Of a DNA stretch of 62,128 bases, positions 19,995 to 28,799 are shown one piece after another (the first letter of the stretch is position 1; every line of letters begins with the position of its first letter). A model generated the notes under the pieces. The model worked only from the letters and a program-made list of their open reading frames with translations, searched no databases and was not told the origin of the DNA. Origin of the DNA: Synechococcus sp. AG-679-A04 (GTDB lineage Bacteria > Cyanobacteriota > Cyanobacteriia > PCC-6307 > Cyanobiaceae). The stretch spans positions 1-62,128 of the forward strand of contig QCUI01000006.1 in assembly GCA_003210775.1 (NCBI GenBank). The letters are read 5' to 3'. A program made the position numbers and the translations under genes.

Positions 19995-21802
19995 TGGCCT
20001 CCGGGATGGGAGAAAGAACTTCCAGAATGCTGGAAAGCCAACTCGGGATCGGCCGGTAGACCCACCATCTGGGCATTGCTGCAACCGGGTGGAACCATCG
20101 GGTAGCAGTTCTCACCCCGGCGAACATGCACATCCACCAGGGTTGGATGCGGTGAGGCGAAGGCTTCAGCCAGCCGGGTGTGGAGATCATCGCGCTCAAC
20201 GATCTTCATCCCCTCCACACCAAACGCTTTGGCCAGAGCTTCGAAATCCGGCATGCCGCCAAGCATGTCCGAAGCGGAATAACGCTCGTCGTAGAAACTC
20301 TCCTGCCACTGACGAACCATCCCTTGCCAGTGATTGTTCACAATCACAACCTTCACCGGGATCCTGTATTGAGCCAGGGTGCCCAGCTCCTGAATATTCA
20401 TCAGCACACTGGCGTCACCAGCGATGCACACCACCTGACGATCAGGGCAAGCAACCTGGGCGCCCAGAGCAGCAGGCATCCCAAAACCCATCGTCCCCAG
20501 TCCAGCGCTGCTGATCCAGCCACGTGGACCATTGCGCAGATATTGAGCAGCCCACATCTGATGCTGGCCTACATCCGTCGTGACGATGGCTCCGGGGGCT
20601 AGGTCACGGACAGCCATCAACACTTCCTGGGGATAGATGGGCCCTTCTTGAGGCGGAATAGAAAGGGGATAACGCTGTTTCCATTCGCGGATTCTCTCCA
20701 ACCAAACGGCGGTTTGCGGTTCGAGGGAGCGACGCAAACTCAGATCAACCAGTGTGGCAAGGCTGGTGCCGACATCACCAAGAACTGCGACATCAGGTCG
20801 TCTGTTCTTGCCAATCTCAGCCGGATCGATCTCGAAATGAATGACCCGGGCACTCGGTGCAAAGGTGTCGAGCTTGCCGGTCACCCGATCATCAAACCGA
20901 GCGCCGACGGCAATCAGTAGATCGCAATCGGTCACAGCAAAGTTGGCGTAGGCCGTGCCATGCATGCCCAGCATGCCGAGTGCCAGTGGGTGGTTCTCGT
21001 CAAAGGCACCCTTACCCATCAGCGTTGTGGTGACAGGAATCTGGTAGCGCTCTGCAAGCACGGCAATGCTGTCGTGAGCGGATGCAGCAATCGCACCACC
21101 ACCGACGTAAAGGAGAGGGCGCTGGGCTTTGGCGATCAGATCAAGCGCTGCCTCGATCGACTGGGAATCAGGCGCTGGGGTCGAGCCGAACCCTGCAGGG
21201 ACCACGGATCCCGGCTCGACCGGGATGTAATCAAACTCCTCTTGGCCAACATCTTTGGGGATGTCTATCAGAACAGGACCGGGTCGGCCCGAGGCAGCGA
21301 TGTGAAAGGCTTGCGCAACCACCGAGGCGAGATCAGCGGGGTTTCGCACAACCCAAGAATGTTTCACGATCGGCAACGTGATGCCGAAGATGTCAGTCTC
21401 CTGAAAGGCATCAGTTCCAATCGCCGTCCGCGGAACCTGACCGGTGATCACCACCATCGGCACTGAATCCATCTGGGCAGTGGCAATGCCCGTTACCAAA
21501 TTGGTGGCCCCAGGACCGGACGTGCCAAAGCACACACCCACCCGGCCGGTCGCACGGGCATAGGCATCAGCCGCATGGGTTCCGCCTTGCTCGTGACGCA
21601 CCAGAAAGTGACGCAACCAACCCTCGCTCTCGGCCACATGCAGGGCGTCATAGATCGGAAGGATGGCGCCGCCCGGATAGCCAAAAATCGTATCTACACC
21701 GTGCAGGCGCAGCGCATCCATCAAGGCGTGCGCTCCGCTCATCCGGCGGCTTCCATCGCTGCTGGACGCTGTGTCGGCCGTGGGAGCGGAGATCAGCGTC
21801 AC
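19991..21802 (-). CDS. ilvB: Acetolactate synthase large subunit
   Basis: IlvB condenses pyruvate with pyruvate or 2-oxobutyrate, the first common step of valine, leucine and isoleucine synthesis. It uses thiamine diphosphate and FAD. The 603-residue protein is full length. It has GYPGGAILPIYDAL, the catalytic glutamate segment HEQGGTHAADAYARATG, and the thiamine-binding GDASVLMNIQELGT...NN near residue 465. The regulatory small subunit is not nearby. The 3' end overlaps the exported nuclease-like gene by four bases. The ATG at 21802 gives the expected start, MTLISAPTADTASSS. Confidence 0.97.
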   Translation of the reverse strand: MTLISAPTADTASSSDGSRRMSGAHALMDALRLHGVDTIFGYPGGAILPIYDALHVAESEGWLRHFLVRHEQGGTHAADAYARATGRVGVCFGTSGPGATNLVTGIATAQMDSVPMVVITGQVPRTAIGTDAFQETDIFGITLPIVKHSWVVRNPADLASVVAQAFHIAASGRPGPVLIDIPKDVGQEEFDYIPVEPGSVVPAGFGSTPAPDSQSIEAALDLIAKAQRPLLYVGGGAIAASAHDSIAVLAERYQIPVTTTLMGKGAFDENHPLALGMLGMHGTAYANFAVTDCDLLIAVGARFDDRVTGKLDTFAPSARVIHFEIDPAEIGKNRRPDVAVLGDVGTSLATLVDLSLRRSLEPQTAVWLERIREWKQRYPLSIPPQEGPIYPQEVLMAVRDLAPGAIVTTDVGQHQMWAAQYLRNGPRGWISSAGLGTMGFGMPAALGAQVACPDRQVVCIAGDASVLMNIQELGTLAQYRIPVKVVIVNNHWQGMVRQWQESFYDERYSASDMLGGMPDFEALAKAFGVEGMKIVERDDLHTRLAEAFASPHPTLVDVHVRRGENCYPMVPPGCSNAQMVGLPADPELAFQHSGSSFSHPGGQ

Positions 21803-21862
21803 TGTGTCTTCACGGGGAATTGACCCTCAAGATTAAGGGCCGGCCTGGCGGTTTGCCGACAC

Positions 21863-23038
21863 TCAGAGCAGTCCGAGTGCATGCAGAGGACCCTGGCCAC
21901 TAATGATTTCAAGAAGAAAGGCGGAGAAGCCCAGCATGGCCAGTCGCCCGTTCCAAACTTCGGAACTGTTGTTCCAGCCCCACTCCCATTTCTCCTGGGG
22001 ATAGAGCTTCACTTTTGTTGGCAATTCAGCTGCCGCATCAAGGCTGACTTCAGGTCCTTCAAGACTGGTCACCACAAGGTCAGCTAGTCCCTCGATGAAC
22101 GGGGGATAGGTGTCGAGAGCACGCACACGCCGGAAATTCACCACACCGGACTCGGTGGCGAGTTCTCGGTACTCGATGTCAATCTCCTCAAGGGTCTCAA
22201 TGTGCTCACTGACGAAGCTGATCGGCACCACGACCAGATCGTTGGTCTTGGCTTTGCCGAGCTCTTCCAAGGCCTCTTCGGTGTAGGGCTTCAGCCACTC
22301 CACCGGACCCACACGACTTTGATAAGCGAGGGTGTGGGGATTTTCGTGGCCGACAAGCTCCTCGAGCTTCTTCATGATCAGGAGCGTGCAAGCCTCGATT
22401 TGCTGTTGATAAGGATCACCAGCTTCTTCGACGTAACTCTTCGGGACACCATGAGCACTGAAGAACACGTGAGCCTTTTGGGGGTCATCGCTGTTGCGGA
22501 CTTCCTCAGCGATCAGCTCAGCCATCGCCGTGACGTAGCCAGGGTGATCAAACCAGCTGCGAATGCAGCGGATCGGCAACTTCTCAAAGACACCGTCCCC
22601 CTGACGCAGGCGCTGGAGTTCCCGGAAACTCGAACCACTGGTGCTGATGGAGAAGTGCGGATAAAGCGGCAGCACAACCACCTGATCCATTCCGTCTGCC
22701 TTGATATCTGCGACGGCGGACTCAGTGAAGGGATGCCAGTAGCGCATGGCTACGTAGCTGGTTGCCTCGATTCCCCGTTGCCGCAGCAGGCTCTGCAGCT
22801 CTCGGGCCTGCTGCTCGGTGATCCGACGCAGTGGAGAGCCGCCACCGATGGAGCGGTAGGCACTCTGTGACTTGCCGCTGCGAAGGGTGCTGATCAGCCA
22901 GGCCAAAGGCTTTTGCAGCGCTGGAATCGGCAACCGGATGATCTCCGGATCAGCAAAGAGATTGAAAAGGAAGGGACCTACGTCCTGAATTCGCTCAGGG
23001 CCACCCAGATTGAGTAGTACGACACCGACCCGAGCCAT
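21863..23038 (-). CDS. hemH: Ferrochelatase with C-terminal chlorophyll a/b-binding (CAB) segment
   Basis: HemH inserts ferrous iron into protoporphyrin IX to make haem, at the branch between haem and chlorophyll synthesis. The core (about residues 1-330) has [34 protein letters not shown] and the metal-binding [16 protein letters not shown]. After a linker, the last 45 residues form one transmembrane helix with the LHC motif [13 protein letters not shown]. This extension is normal for cyanobacterial and plastid type II ferrochelatases and is thought to bind chlorophyll and help the enzyme sense chlorophyll supply. It is divergent from the tyrosine-recombinase-like gene across a 71-nt gap. 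Confidence 0.97.
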   Translation of the reverse strand: MARVGVVLLNLGGPERIQDVGPFLFNLFADPEIIRLPIPALQKPLAWLISTLRSGKSQSAYRSIGGGSPLRRITEQQARELQSLLRQRGIEATSYVAMRYWHPFTESAVADIKADGMDQVVVLPLYPHFSISTSGSSFRELQRLRQGDGVFEKLPIRCIRSWFDHPGYVTAMAELIAEEVRNSDDPQKAHVFFSAHGVPKSYVEEAGDPYQQQIEACTLLIMKKLEELVGHENPHTLAYQSRVGPVEWLKPYTEEALEELGKAKTNDLVVVPISFVSEHIETLEEIDIEYRELATESGVVNFRRVRALDTYPPFIEGLADLVVTSLEGPEVSLDAAAELPTKVKLYPQEKWEWGWNNSSEVWNGRLAMLGFSAFLLEIISGQGPLHALGLL

Positions 23039-23109
23039 GTCTGGAAACGATTGCAGGGGTTGAGAGTAACCCGCGTTAACGGCATCTTGACGATGTCCTG
23101 AAGGAAAGG

Positions 23110-24297
23110 ATGTCTCTGAGCGAGCCGCTTGAGGAGATCAGGCGAAATTCGAATGCAGCGTTGGCGTCGTTCGGCATCGGTCTACGTATCGAATGTCGCG
23201 GTCGCCGGTTGAACCTGCGTGGCTTGTTACCTGTGCGTCAACAACCAGGCCAGCGATCGGTGCAACGTCTCAGCCTCGGCCTGGAGAACAACAGGGATGG
23301 ATTGCTCGAAGCCGAGCAGATCGCTCGGGTGATCGATGCCCAGCTCAAACGCGACCAGTTTCGATGGGAGCAGTGGATCAAGGCCCCAGTGCAGACGACG
23401 ACATCCGGCTCTGCAGGTGGAGCTCGCGCCCTACTTGACCAGCAACTTCAGACCTTCGAGCAAGTCTTTTTTGCTGATCCACGACGGCGCCGATCCCCTT
23501 CCGGCAGTCGAACCACATGGACAGGTGCCTACAACCCCTATTTGCGCCGACTGCGCACCCTTGCCGGCAAGGGAACGGGCCCCATCAGTGCAGATCTTCT
23601 GCTTCAGACCTTGCACAGCTACCCCGATGGAAGCCGCAGTCGCCAGCAATGCAGCACAGCCCTGGCCGGCCTAGCCAGGCATCTGGAACTTGAACTGCCC
23701 GAGAACTGGCGAGCCGAGGCAGCAGGTTATGGCTTGCACCGAGCTCGGTTCCGCCAGCTCCCAAGCGACCAAAGGATTCTCGAAAGCGTCCTGCAGATTC
23801 CCAATCCACGCTGGCGGCTGGTCTATGGCCTGATGGCCACCTATGGGCTTCGAAACCATGAAGTGTTCTTTAGCGACTTGTCCGCTCTGAGCGACGAGGG
23901 AGATCGCGTGATCCGGGTTTTGCCCACCACCAAAACAGGTGAACACCAGGTTTGGCCTTTCAATCCGGAATGGGTCGAGCGGTTTGACCTTTTGAAACTT
24001 GGACGAGAGCCGCAGGCGCTGCCGGTGATCAGCACTGATCTGAGGACAACGACCCTGCAGCAAGTGGGACGACGGGTCACCGAGCAATTTCGCCGCTACC
24101 ACCTTCCCCTCACCCCTTATGACCTTCGCCATGCCTGGGCGGTGAGAACCATTCACATTGGTCTACCTGACACGGTTTCCGCGAGAATGATGGGCCACTC
24201 AGTGGCCATTCACACTCGCACCTATCACCACTGGATCACACGCCGCGATCAGCAGCAGGCGGTTGATGCGGCGCTCGCGCGACAAAACGCGTCATGA
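23110..24297 (+). CDS. Tyrosine recombinase/integrase family protein
   Basis: The 395-residue protein has a C-terminal phage-integrase domain with the catalytic set R248 (TYGLRNHE), K275 (TTKTGEH), R340 (YDLRHAW), H363 (MMGHSV) and Y372 (RTYHHW). The only change is Tyr337 in place of the histidine usually found in HxxR, a substitution seen in some active members. The N-terminal region (1-220) includes an AP2/arm-like start ([17 protein letters not shown]) and a helical core-binding part. It may be an integrase left from an old element, or a domesticated recombinase. No att site or tRNA is visible beside it. Its stop overlaps the start of a broken serine hydrolase gene. Confidence 0.82.
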   Translation: MSLSEPLEEIRRNSNAALASFGIGLRIECRGRRLNLRGLLPVRQQPGQRSVQRLSLGLENNRDGLLEAEQIARVIDAQLKRDQFRWEQWIKAPVQTTTSGSAGGARALLDQQLQTFEQVFFADPRRRRSPSGSRTTWTGAYNPYLRRLRTLAGKGTGPISADLLLQTLHSYPDGSRSRQQCSTALAGLARHLELELPENWRAEAAGYGLHRARFRQLPSDQRILESVLQIPNPRWRLVYGLMATYGLRNHEVFFSDLSALSDEGDRVIRVLPTTKTGEHQVWPFNPEWVERFDLLKLGREPQALPVISTDLRTTTLQQVGRRVTEQFRRYHLPLTPYDLRHAWAVRTIHIGLPDTVSARMMGHSVAIHTRTYHHWITRRDQQQAVDAALARQNAS

Positions 24298-24338
24298 GGA
24301 ATCAGTGGATGAGGAATCAGTGGATGAGGAATCAGTGG
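24294..24338 (+). repeat. Three tandem copies of a 15-bp unit at a start codon
   Basis: The unit ATGAGGAATCAGTGG occurs three times without a break, each beginning with an ATG and encoding MRNQW. The broken serine hydrolase could thus start at any of three positions. Because the unit is a multiple of three, copy number can change without changing the frame, which is typical of slippage repeats. The first ATG overlaps the stop codon of the recombinase gene (ATGA). Confidence 0.95.
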
Positions 24339-25504
24339 CTGAAGCATGCGGCACTGCTACTGGCGGCACTGCCACTGCTCCCCACCGCTGGAGAGTCAGC
24401 AACTGCCTCGCCAGAGGAGGTGTCTTCCGTGCTGCCGATCACGGAATTAAAAACCTGGATGAACGAAGCCGGTGTTCCAGGAGTGAGCATCACAGTGATC
24501 AAGGATTTCGAGATCCATTGGACGCTCGCTTTTGGGAGGGCGGATGCCAGCTCAAATCGCCCAGTGACAACGAGCACGTTGTTTCAGGCAGCCTCGATCA
24601 GCAAGCCGGTGATGTGGCCACAGTTTTGCGCTCATGGGACATGCCTCCACTGGCTGATGGCGTCACGTCTCCCATCACGCCGAGAATGTTGCTCAGTCAC
24701 ACATCGGGACTGATAGATGGCCTTGGTTTCCCCGGCTATCGACCGTCGCAAGCTCTTCCAGACACGCTGAGCATCTTGAACGGGGCCCCACCCGCCAAGA
24801 CGGTGGCAAACAGTCGGGGCTTTCCGCCGATGAGCCAATCCCGTTACTCAGGCTGAGGCAGCGTTGTGATGCAGAAACTGCTGATGGATGTAACTGGTCG
24901 ATCCTTTCCAGATCTGATGCGATTCAGGTTGCTTCAACCACTCGGCATGTTGCTGAGCACCTATCAACAGCCTCTCCATGGATCGCGACGGCATTCAGCT
25001 GCCTTGGCCCATGACACCACAGGGCAGCGCCTGGATGTTCCATGGATGGTCTATCCAGAGCTAGCTGCCGCAGGGCTTTGGAGCACATCAGAGGAACTGG
25101 CAACTCTGGTTCGCTCTCTGCAGAGAACAGCGGCCGGAGATGTGGTCCAACCATTGTCCAGAAATGTTGTCCGAGATCTCTGGCAACCAGTCGGGGTGGG
25201 GTCCTTCAGCGCTGGATTCCACGTGTTCCAGCAAGGAGAAGGCTGGTACTTCGCTCACATGGGCTCCAATCAGGGCTATCGCAGCTTTCTGATGGCACCT
25301 CAATCCAAGGGATATGGCCTGGTGGTCATGACCAATGGAGAGGGAGGGTGGACGCTGATTGAAAGGATCTGCCGTCGCATCCAACAGGTTTACGACTGGG
25401 ATGTGCAGCAGACGGAAGGGCAATTCCGTTTCGCGCCACAGAAAGGTCTTGGCTGCCTTCCTAACGTTCGGGCCACTGAGCCCAGGCCTTCAACGTCAGG
25501 ATGA
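24294..25504 (+). pseudogene. Beta-lactamase/class C-like serine hydrolase, broken
   Basis: Two reading frames together make one degenerate serine hydrolase. The first encodes a signal peptide and the start of the domain up to the active-site SxxK (QAASISKP). Just after that motif the homology jumps by a frame to DVATVLRSWDMPPLADG...LLSHTSGLIDGLG, implying a deletion near 24612. The second frame then meets a TGA at 24854-24856, exactly after RYSG where active members have Y-S-G-G-G. It reopens as VVMQKLLMDVTGRSFPDL and runs to the end (GLVVMTNGEGG, about 210 residues). At least a frameshifting deletion and a nonsense change are needed. The start contains a triplicated 15-bp unit. Confidence 0.85.
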
Positions 25505-25544
25505 ACACTCTGGATGACGCCCCTCTCATCCATTCCTGATCCTG

Positions 25545-26195
25545 ATGACCTCGTTTCTGCGGCCCCTGGCCTACCGCTACCGCTGGATCTACGACACGGT
25601 GACCGCGATCTCATCACTGAGCGTGGGCGGCGTCGAGCAACTCCGCAGTCTGGGGCTGGAAGCCCTGCAGTCCAAGCTGAAGCCCGGTGCACCTGTGCTG
25701 GATCTCTGCTGCGGCAGCGGCGAGGCTGCAGCACCTTGGTTAGCCGCAGGCTTCAGTGTCACAGGGCTCGATCTCTCTCCACTGGCACTCGCTCTGGCCG
25801 CCCGACGACACCCAAGCCTCAAGCGGGTGGAGGGATTGGCCGAGGAACCACCGTTACAGGACGACAGCTTCTGTGCCATTCAGCTGAGCGTGGCGCTGCA
25901 TGAATTTCCTCGCCGCGAGCGGGAGCTTGTGCTGCGCCAGAGCTTGCGCCTGTTGAAACCGGGTGGCTGGCTGGTGATTGTGGACCTGCATCCGGCAGGA
26001 CCTTGGCTGCGACTGCCGCAACAACTGTTCTGCGCCTTGTTTGAAACAGACACGGCCACGTCCATGCTGGAAGACGACCTGCCGTCTCAGCTGCAGCAAC
26101 TCGGTTTCACAGCGGTGACGCAGGAGTTGCTGGCCGGGCAGGCCCTGCAGCGCATCACCGGTGCGCGCCCCCGCATCGACGCACCCTCTTCATGA
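25545..26195 (+). CDS. Class I SAM-dependent methyltransferase
   Basis: The 216-residue protein has the Rossmann-type SAM site: motif I VLDLCCGSGEAA (about residues 51-62), motif II GLDLSPLALALA, motif III around LQDDSFCAIQLSVALHEFPR, and the RLLKPGGWLVIVDLHP strand typical of the Methyltransf_11 family. The substrate is unknown. The resemblance to small-molecule methyltransferases of the UbiE/MenG type is general only. Its stop overlaps the cobO start in an ATGA, so the genes are probably co-translated, which allows but does not prove a tetrapyrrole or cofactor substrate. Confidence 0.85.
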   Translation: MTSFLRPLAYRYRWIYDTVTAISSLSVGGVEQLRSLGLEALQSKLKPGAPVLDLCCGSGEAAAPWLAAGFSVTGLDLSPLALALAARRHPSLKRVEGLAEEPPLQDDSFCAIQLSVALHEFPRRERELVLRQSLRLLKPGGWLVIVDLHPAGPWLRLPQQLFCALFETDTATSMLEDDLPSQLQQLGFTAVTQELLAGQALQRITGARPRIDAPSS

Positions 26196-26857
26196 GCAAC
26201 AGCAATCTCGACCAGACGGCAGCGGATCTGGGCATGGGAGGCAACCTTGCCCCTGAGCAGGACGATGCTGGCTACCGCAAACGCATGGAGCGACGCCAAG
26301 AGGTGCAACGCCAGCGGGTCGAGGAGCGCAACAAGGAGAAGGGATTGATTTTGGTGTTCACCGGGCATGGCAAGGGCAAGACCACGGCAGGCCTAGGACT
26401 CGTGCTTCGCACCCTCGGGCACGGTGAACGGGTGGCGGTTGTGCAGTTCATCAAGGGTGGTTGGGAACCGGGTGAAGCCAGGGCACTGAAAGTCTTCGGC
26501 GACCAGATCTGCTGGCATGCACTGGGGGAGGGATTCACCTGGGAAACTCAGGACCGCCAGCGTGATCAACAACTGGTCACAGAGGCCTGGCAAACCGCCT
26601 TGGGCCACCTACGTGACGGCCGAATCAAACTAGTTCTGCTGGATGAACTCAACGTGGCGATCAAGCTGGGCTACATCGAGCCCGAAATCGTGATCGCTGG
26701 CCTGAGGGAGCGTCCCGAGCTTTGCCATGTGGCCGTCACCGGCCGAGGGGCACCGGCACCACTCATCGAAGCGGCCGATCTGGTCACAGAGATGACCTTG
26801 AGCAAACACCCGTTCAGAGAACAGGGTGTCAAAGCTCAGGCTGGCATCGAATACTGA
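26192..26857 (+). CDS. cobO: Corrinoid adenosyltransferase (CobO/BtuR type)
   Basis: CobO transfers the adenosyl group of ATP to cob(I)yrinic acid a,c-diamide or related corrinoids, forming the upper ligand of coenzyme B12. The 221-residue protein has the ATP loop GHGKGKTTAGLGLVLRTLGHG (about residues 55-75, GKGKTT core), VVQFIKGGWEPGE, the LVLLDELNVAI strand and the C-terminal TEMTLSKHPFREQGVKAQAGIEY, all diagnostic. A polar helical extension precedes the domain. cobK, another B12 gene, lies at 52-53 kb, consistent with scattered de novo B12 synthesis genes in marine Synechococcus. Confidence 0.95.
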   Translation: MSNSNLDQTAADLGMGGNLAPEQDDAGYRKRMERRQEVQRQRVEERNKEKGLILVFTGHGKGKTTAGLGLVLRTLGHGERVAVVQFIKGGWEPGEARALKVFGDQICWHALGEGFTWETQDRQRDQQLVTEAWQTALGHLRDGRIKLVLLDELNVAIKLGYIEPEIVIAGLRERPELCHVAVTGRGAPAPLIEAADLVTEMTLSKHPFREQGVKAQAGIEY

Positions 26858-26860
26858 AAC

Positions 26861-27046
26861 TCAGTCCTGATCCAGATCGTGTCTGATCAAACCCGATGCA
26901 GCGGTCAGCACAGACAGACCGCTGACCAGCAGAGCGCGATGAACGACAGGATCACGCCAACAGGACGGATCCTGACTGGCGCGATCCAGAGCGGAGAGGG
27001 TGAGACGTGCCATCACCGAACTGCGTCCACCGTTCTCGTCAGACAT
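26861..27046 (-). CDS. Small hypothetical protein
   Basis: This 61-codon frame starts with an ATG at 27046 (MSDENGGRSS) or at the internal MARLTLSAL. It encodes a mostly helical peptide with one hydrophobic run (ALLVSGLSVLTAASGLI) and a charged end, RHDLDQD. It fills most of the otherwise empty 290-nt space between cobO and pyrH and ends 4 nt from the convergent cobO stop. I do not recognise it; it may be a conserved small protein of marine cyanobacteria or simply an open frame. Confidence 0.45.
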   Translation of the reverse strand: MSDENGGRSSVMARLTLSALDRASQDPSCWRDPVVHRALLVSGLSVLTAASGLIRHDLDQD

Positions 27047-27148
27047 GGGAACTTTGACGTTGCCCTATCCAAGCGGTTGCGCCGCATGCGCGCCAGTGGC
27101 GAGAGCGTCCGATCCTGCTTGCTACTGTCAGCTGGATCAGGTGGATGA

Positions 27149-27856
27149 ATGGCCTACGCGCGTGCACTCCTGAAACTCAGCGGAGAGGCGCTGATGGGAG
27201 ACCAGGGCTACGGAATTGATCCCGCCATCGTTCAGTCCATCGCCTCAGACGTTGCCAAGGTGATCGCTGGCGGCACCCAGCTGGCGATTGTGGTGGGCGG
27301 AGGGAACATCTTCCGAGGCCTGAAAGGGTCGGCCGCAGGAATGGATCGAGCCACGGCTGATTACGTGGGCATGCTGGCCACCGTGATGAATGCGATCACC
27401 CTTCAGGACGGACTGGAACGCGCAGGTGTACCGACCCGGGTGCAGACAGCCATTGGCATGCAGGAAGTCGCAGAGCCTTACATCCGCCGTAAAGCCATCC
27501 GCCATCTCGAGAAAGGACGCGTGGTGGTCTTCGGCGCAGGTTGTGGCAACCCCTTCTTCACCACCGACACCACAGCAGCCCTGCGGGCCGCTGAAATCAA
27601 TGCGGATGTGGTGTTCAAGGCCACCAAGGTGGATGGTGTCTATGACAAGGATCCCGCCATCCATGCCGATGCCGTGAAACAGGAACACCTCACCTACCAA
27701 CAGGTTCTGAGCGGTGAACTTGCCGTGATGGACAGCACTGCCATCGCCCTTTGCAAAGACAACAACATTCCGATTGTTGTTTTCAATCTGTTTGAACCTG
27801 GCAACATCGGCAAAGCCGTGGCTGGAGAGCCGATCGGTTCCCGGATCAACAACTGA
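27149..27856 (+). CDS. pyrH: UMP kinase
   Basis: PyrH phosphorylates UMP to UDP, the bacterial route into UTP and CTP. The 235-residue protein of the amino-acid kinase fold has [18 protein letters not shown] at the N terminus and the glycine loop [10 protein letters not shown] (about residues 49-58). [19 protein letters not shown] lies in the centre, followed by [23 protein letters not shown] and [13 protein letters not shown]. It is followed after 8 nt by frr, the conserved pyrH-frr pair found in most bacteria. Confidence 0.97.
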   Translation: MAYARALLKLSGEALMGDQGYGIDPAIVQSIASDVAKVIAGGTQLAIVVGGGNIFRGLKGSAAGMDRATADYVGMLATVMNAITLQDGLERAGVPTRVQTAIGMQEVAEPYIRRKAIRHLEKGRVVVFGAGCGNPFFTTDTTAALRAAEINADVVFKATKVDGVYDKDPAIHADAVKQEHLTYQQVLSGELAVMDSTAIALCKDNNIPIVVFNLFEPGNIGKAVAGEPIGSRINN

Positions 27857-27864
27857 CAACCGTT

Positions 27865-28413
27865 ATGTCGAAGCAAGACCTCGAAGCAAGCATGCAGAAG
27901 TCGGTGGAATCCACCCAGCGCATGTTCAACACCATCCGAACAGGGCGGGCCAACTCGTCTCTGCTCGATCGCATCTCGGTGGAGTACTACGGCGCCGACA
28001 CGCCGCTGAAATCGTTGGCGACGCTGACAACACCTGATTCACAGACCATCCAGATCCAGCCCTTCGACATCAGCTCGCTGGCGGGGATCGAAAAGGCAAT
28101 CGCCATGAGTGAACTGGGATTCACCCCCAACAACGACGGCAAGATCATCCGCATCAACGTGCCGCCACTGACTGAGGAGCGTCGCAAGGAGTTCTGCAAG
28201 CTCGCCTCTAAATATGCTGAGGAAGGGAAGGTGGCCCTGCGCAACATTCGCCGCGACGCCATCGACAAGACCAAGAAACAGGAAAAGGAGGGAGAGTTCT
28301 CCGAAGATCAGAGCCGTGACGAACAGGAGAGCATCCAAAAAACTCTTGAGAAGTTCATCGCGCTGCTGGAGAAACACCTGGCCGACAAGGAGGCCGCCAT
28401 CCTCAAGGTTTGA
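27865..28413 (+). CDS. frr: Ribosome recycling factor
   Basis: Frr, with EF-G, splits the ribosome after termination. The 182-residue protein shows the usual three-helix-bundle signatures: [21 protein letters not shown] near the start, [21 protein letters not shown], and [16 protein letters not shown], followed by [17 protein letters not shown]. The gene ends ILKV-stop. The last bases of the gene (CATCCTCAAGG) and the sequence beyond are repeated at 31.9 kb before the geranylgeranyl-reductase-like gene. This suggests that the two genes were once directly adjacent with overlapping stop and start codons. Confidence 0.97.
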   Translation: MSKQDLEASMQKSVESTQRMFNTIRTGRANSSLLDRISVEYYGADTPLKSLATLTTPDSQTIQIQPFDISSLAGIEKAIAMSELGFTPNNDGKIIRINVPPLTEERRKEFCKLASKYAEEGKVALRNIRRDAIDKTKKQEKEGEFSEDQSRDEQESIQKTLEKFIALLEKHLADKEAAILKV

Positions 28414-28558
28414 TTGAAACCGACGTTGCCTTGATTGGTGCCGGTGCTGCCGGCACTTCAGCGTCATTTCACCTTGCTAACGCAGTGCATTTCGGTCACT
28501 GCGCTTGAAGCCGAAACGGGTTCAAAGATCAAGACCTGCGGTGGAATCATAGCTTCAC
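28399..28558 (+). pseudogene. Relic 5' end of the geranylgeranyl-reductase-family gene (left direct repeat of the island)
   Basis: Starting in the last codons of frr, this 160-nt stretch lines up with 31926-32084, the start of the intact FAD oxidoreductase gene. It reads [20 protein letters not shown], against IETDVAVIGAGAAGTSAAFH in the intact gene. Identity is about three quarters to four fifths by eye. It is high through the FAD dinucleotide motif and falls after a one-base shift near 28495, and similarity fades at about 28558. No full-length frame follows. It is best read as the remains of the gene that once followed frr. Confidence 0.85.
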
Positions 28559-28799
28559 AAGCAGAATGGAGCTCTTATTCCTGAATTTTATCTTGAACTA
28601 AAATCAAGATTCTCCATGCCGCTATTCCCAAGACTTACACCAAAATAACTAAGCAAAAGTGAATATTTTCTGAGAATATCTTCTGCACTTTGATGACATA
28701 TTAGTAGCAAAAGAATCATTAGCGCGTGTCGCGCTGCTTGCGCCCTGCTTGATCACTGATCCATGCTTGAGTTGTATAACTTGTGCATTAACAGATCGA
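28559..28799. other. AT-rich non-coding leader of the island
   Basis: Between the relic gene and the imelysin-like gene I find no open frame of note. Composition is clearly more AT-rich than the core regions. The stretch GAATATTTTCTGAGAATATC at 28661-28680 has two GAATAT half-elements and loosely recalls a Fur-type site, but the match is weak. TATAAC near 28776, preceded by TTGAGT, could be part of a promoter for the downstream gene. Confidence 0.5.

Noticed and set aside
23110-25504. Active prophage or integron
   Set aside because: Only one recombinase-like gene is present; no attC repeats, structural phage genes, cassette array or att duplication can be seen.
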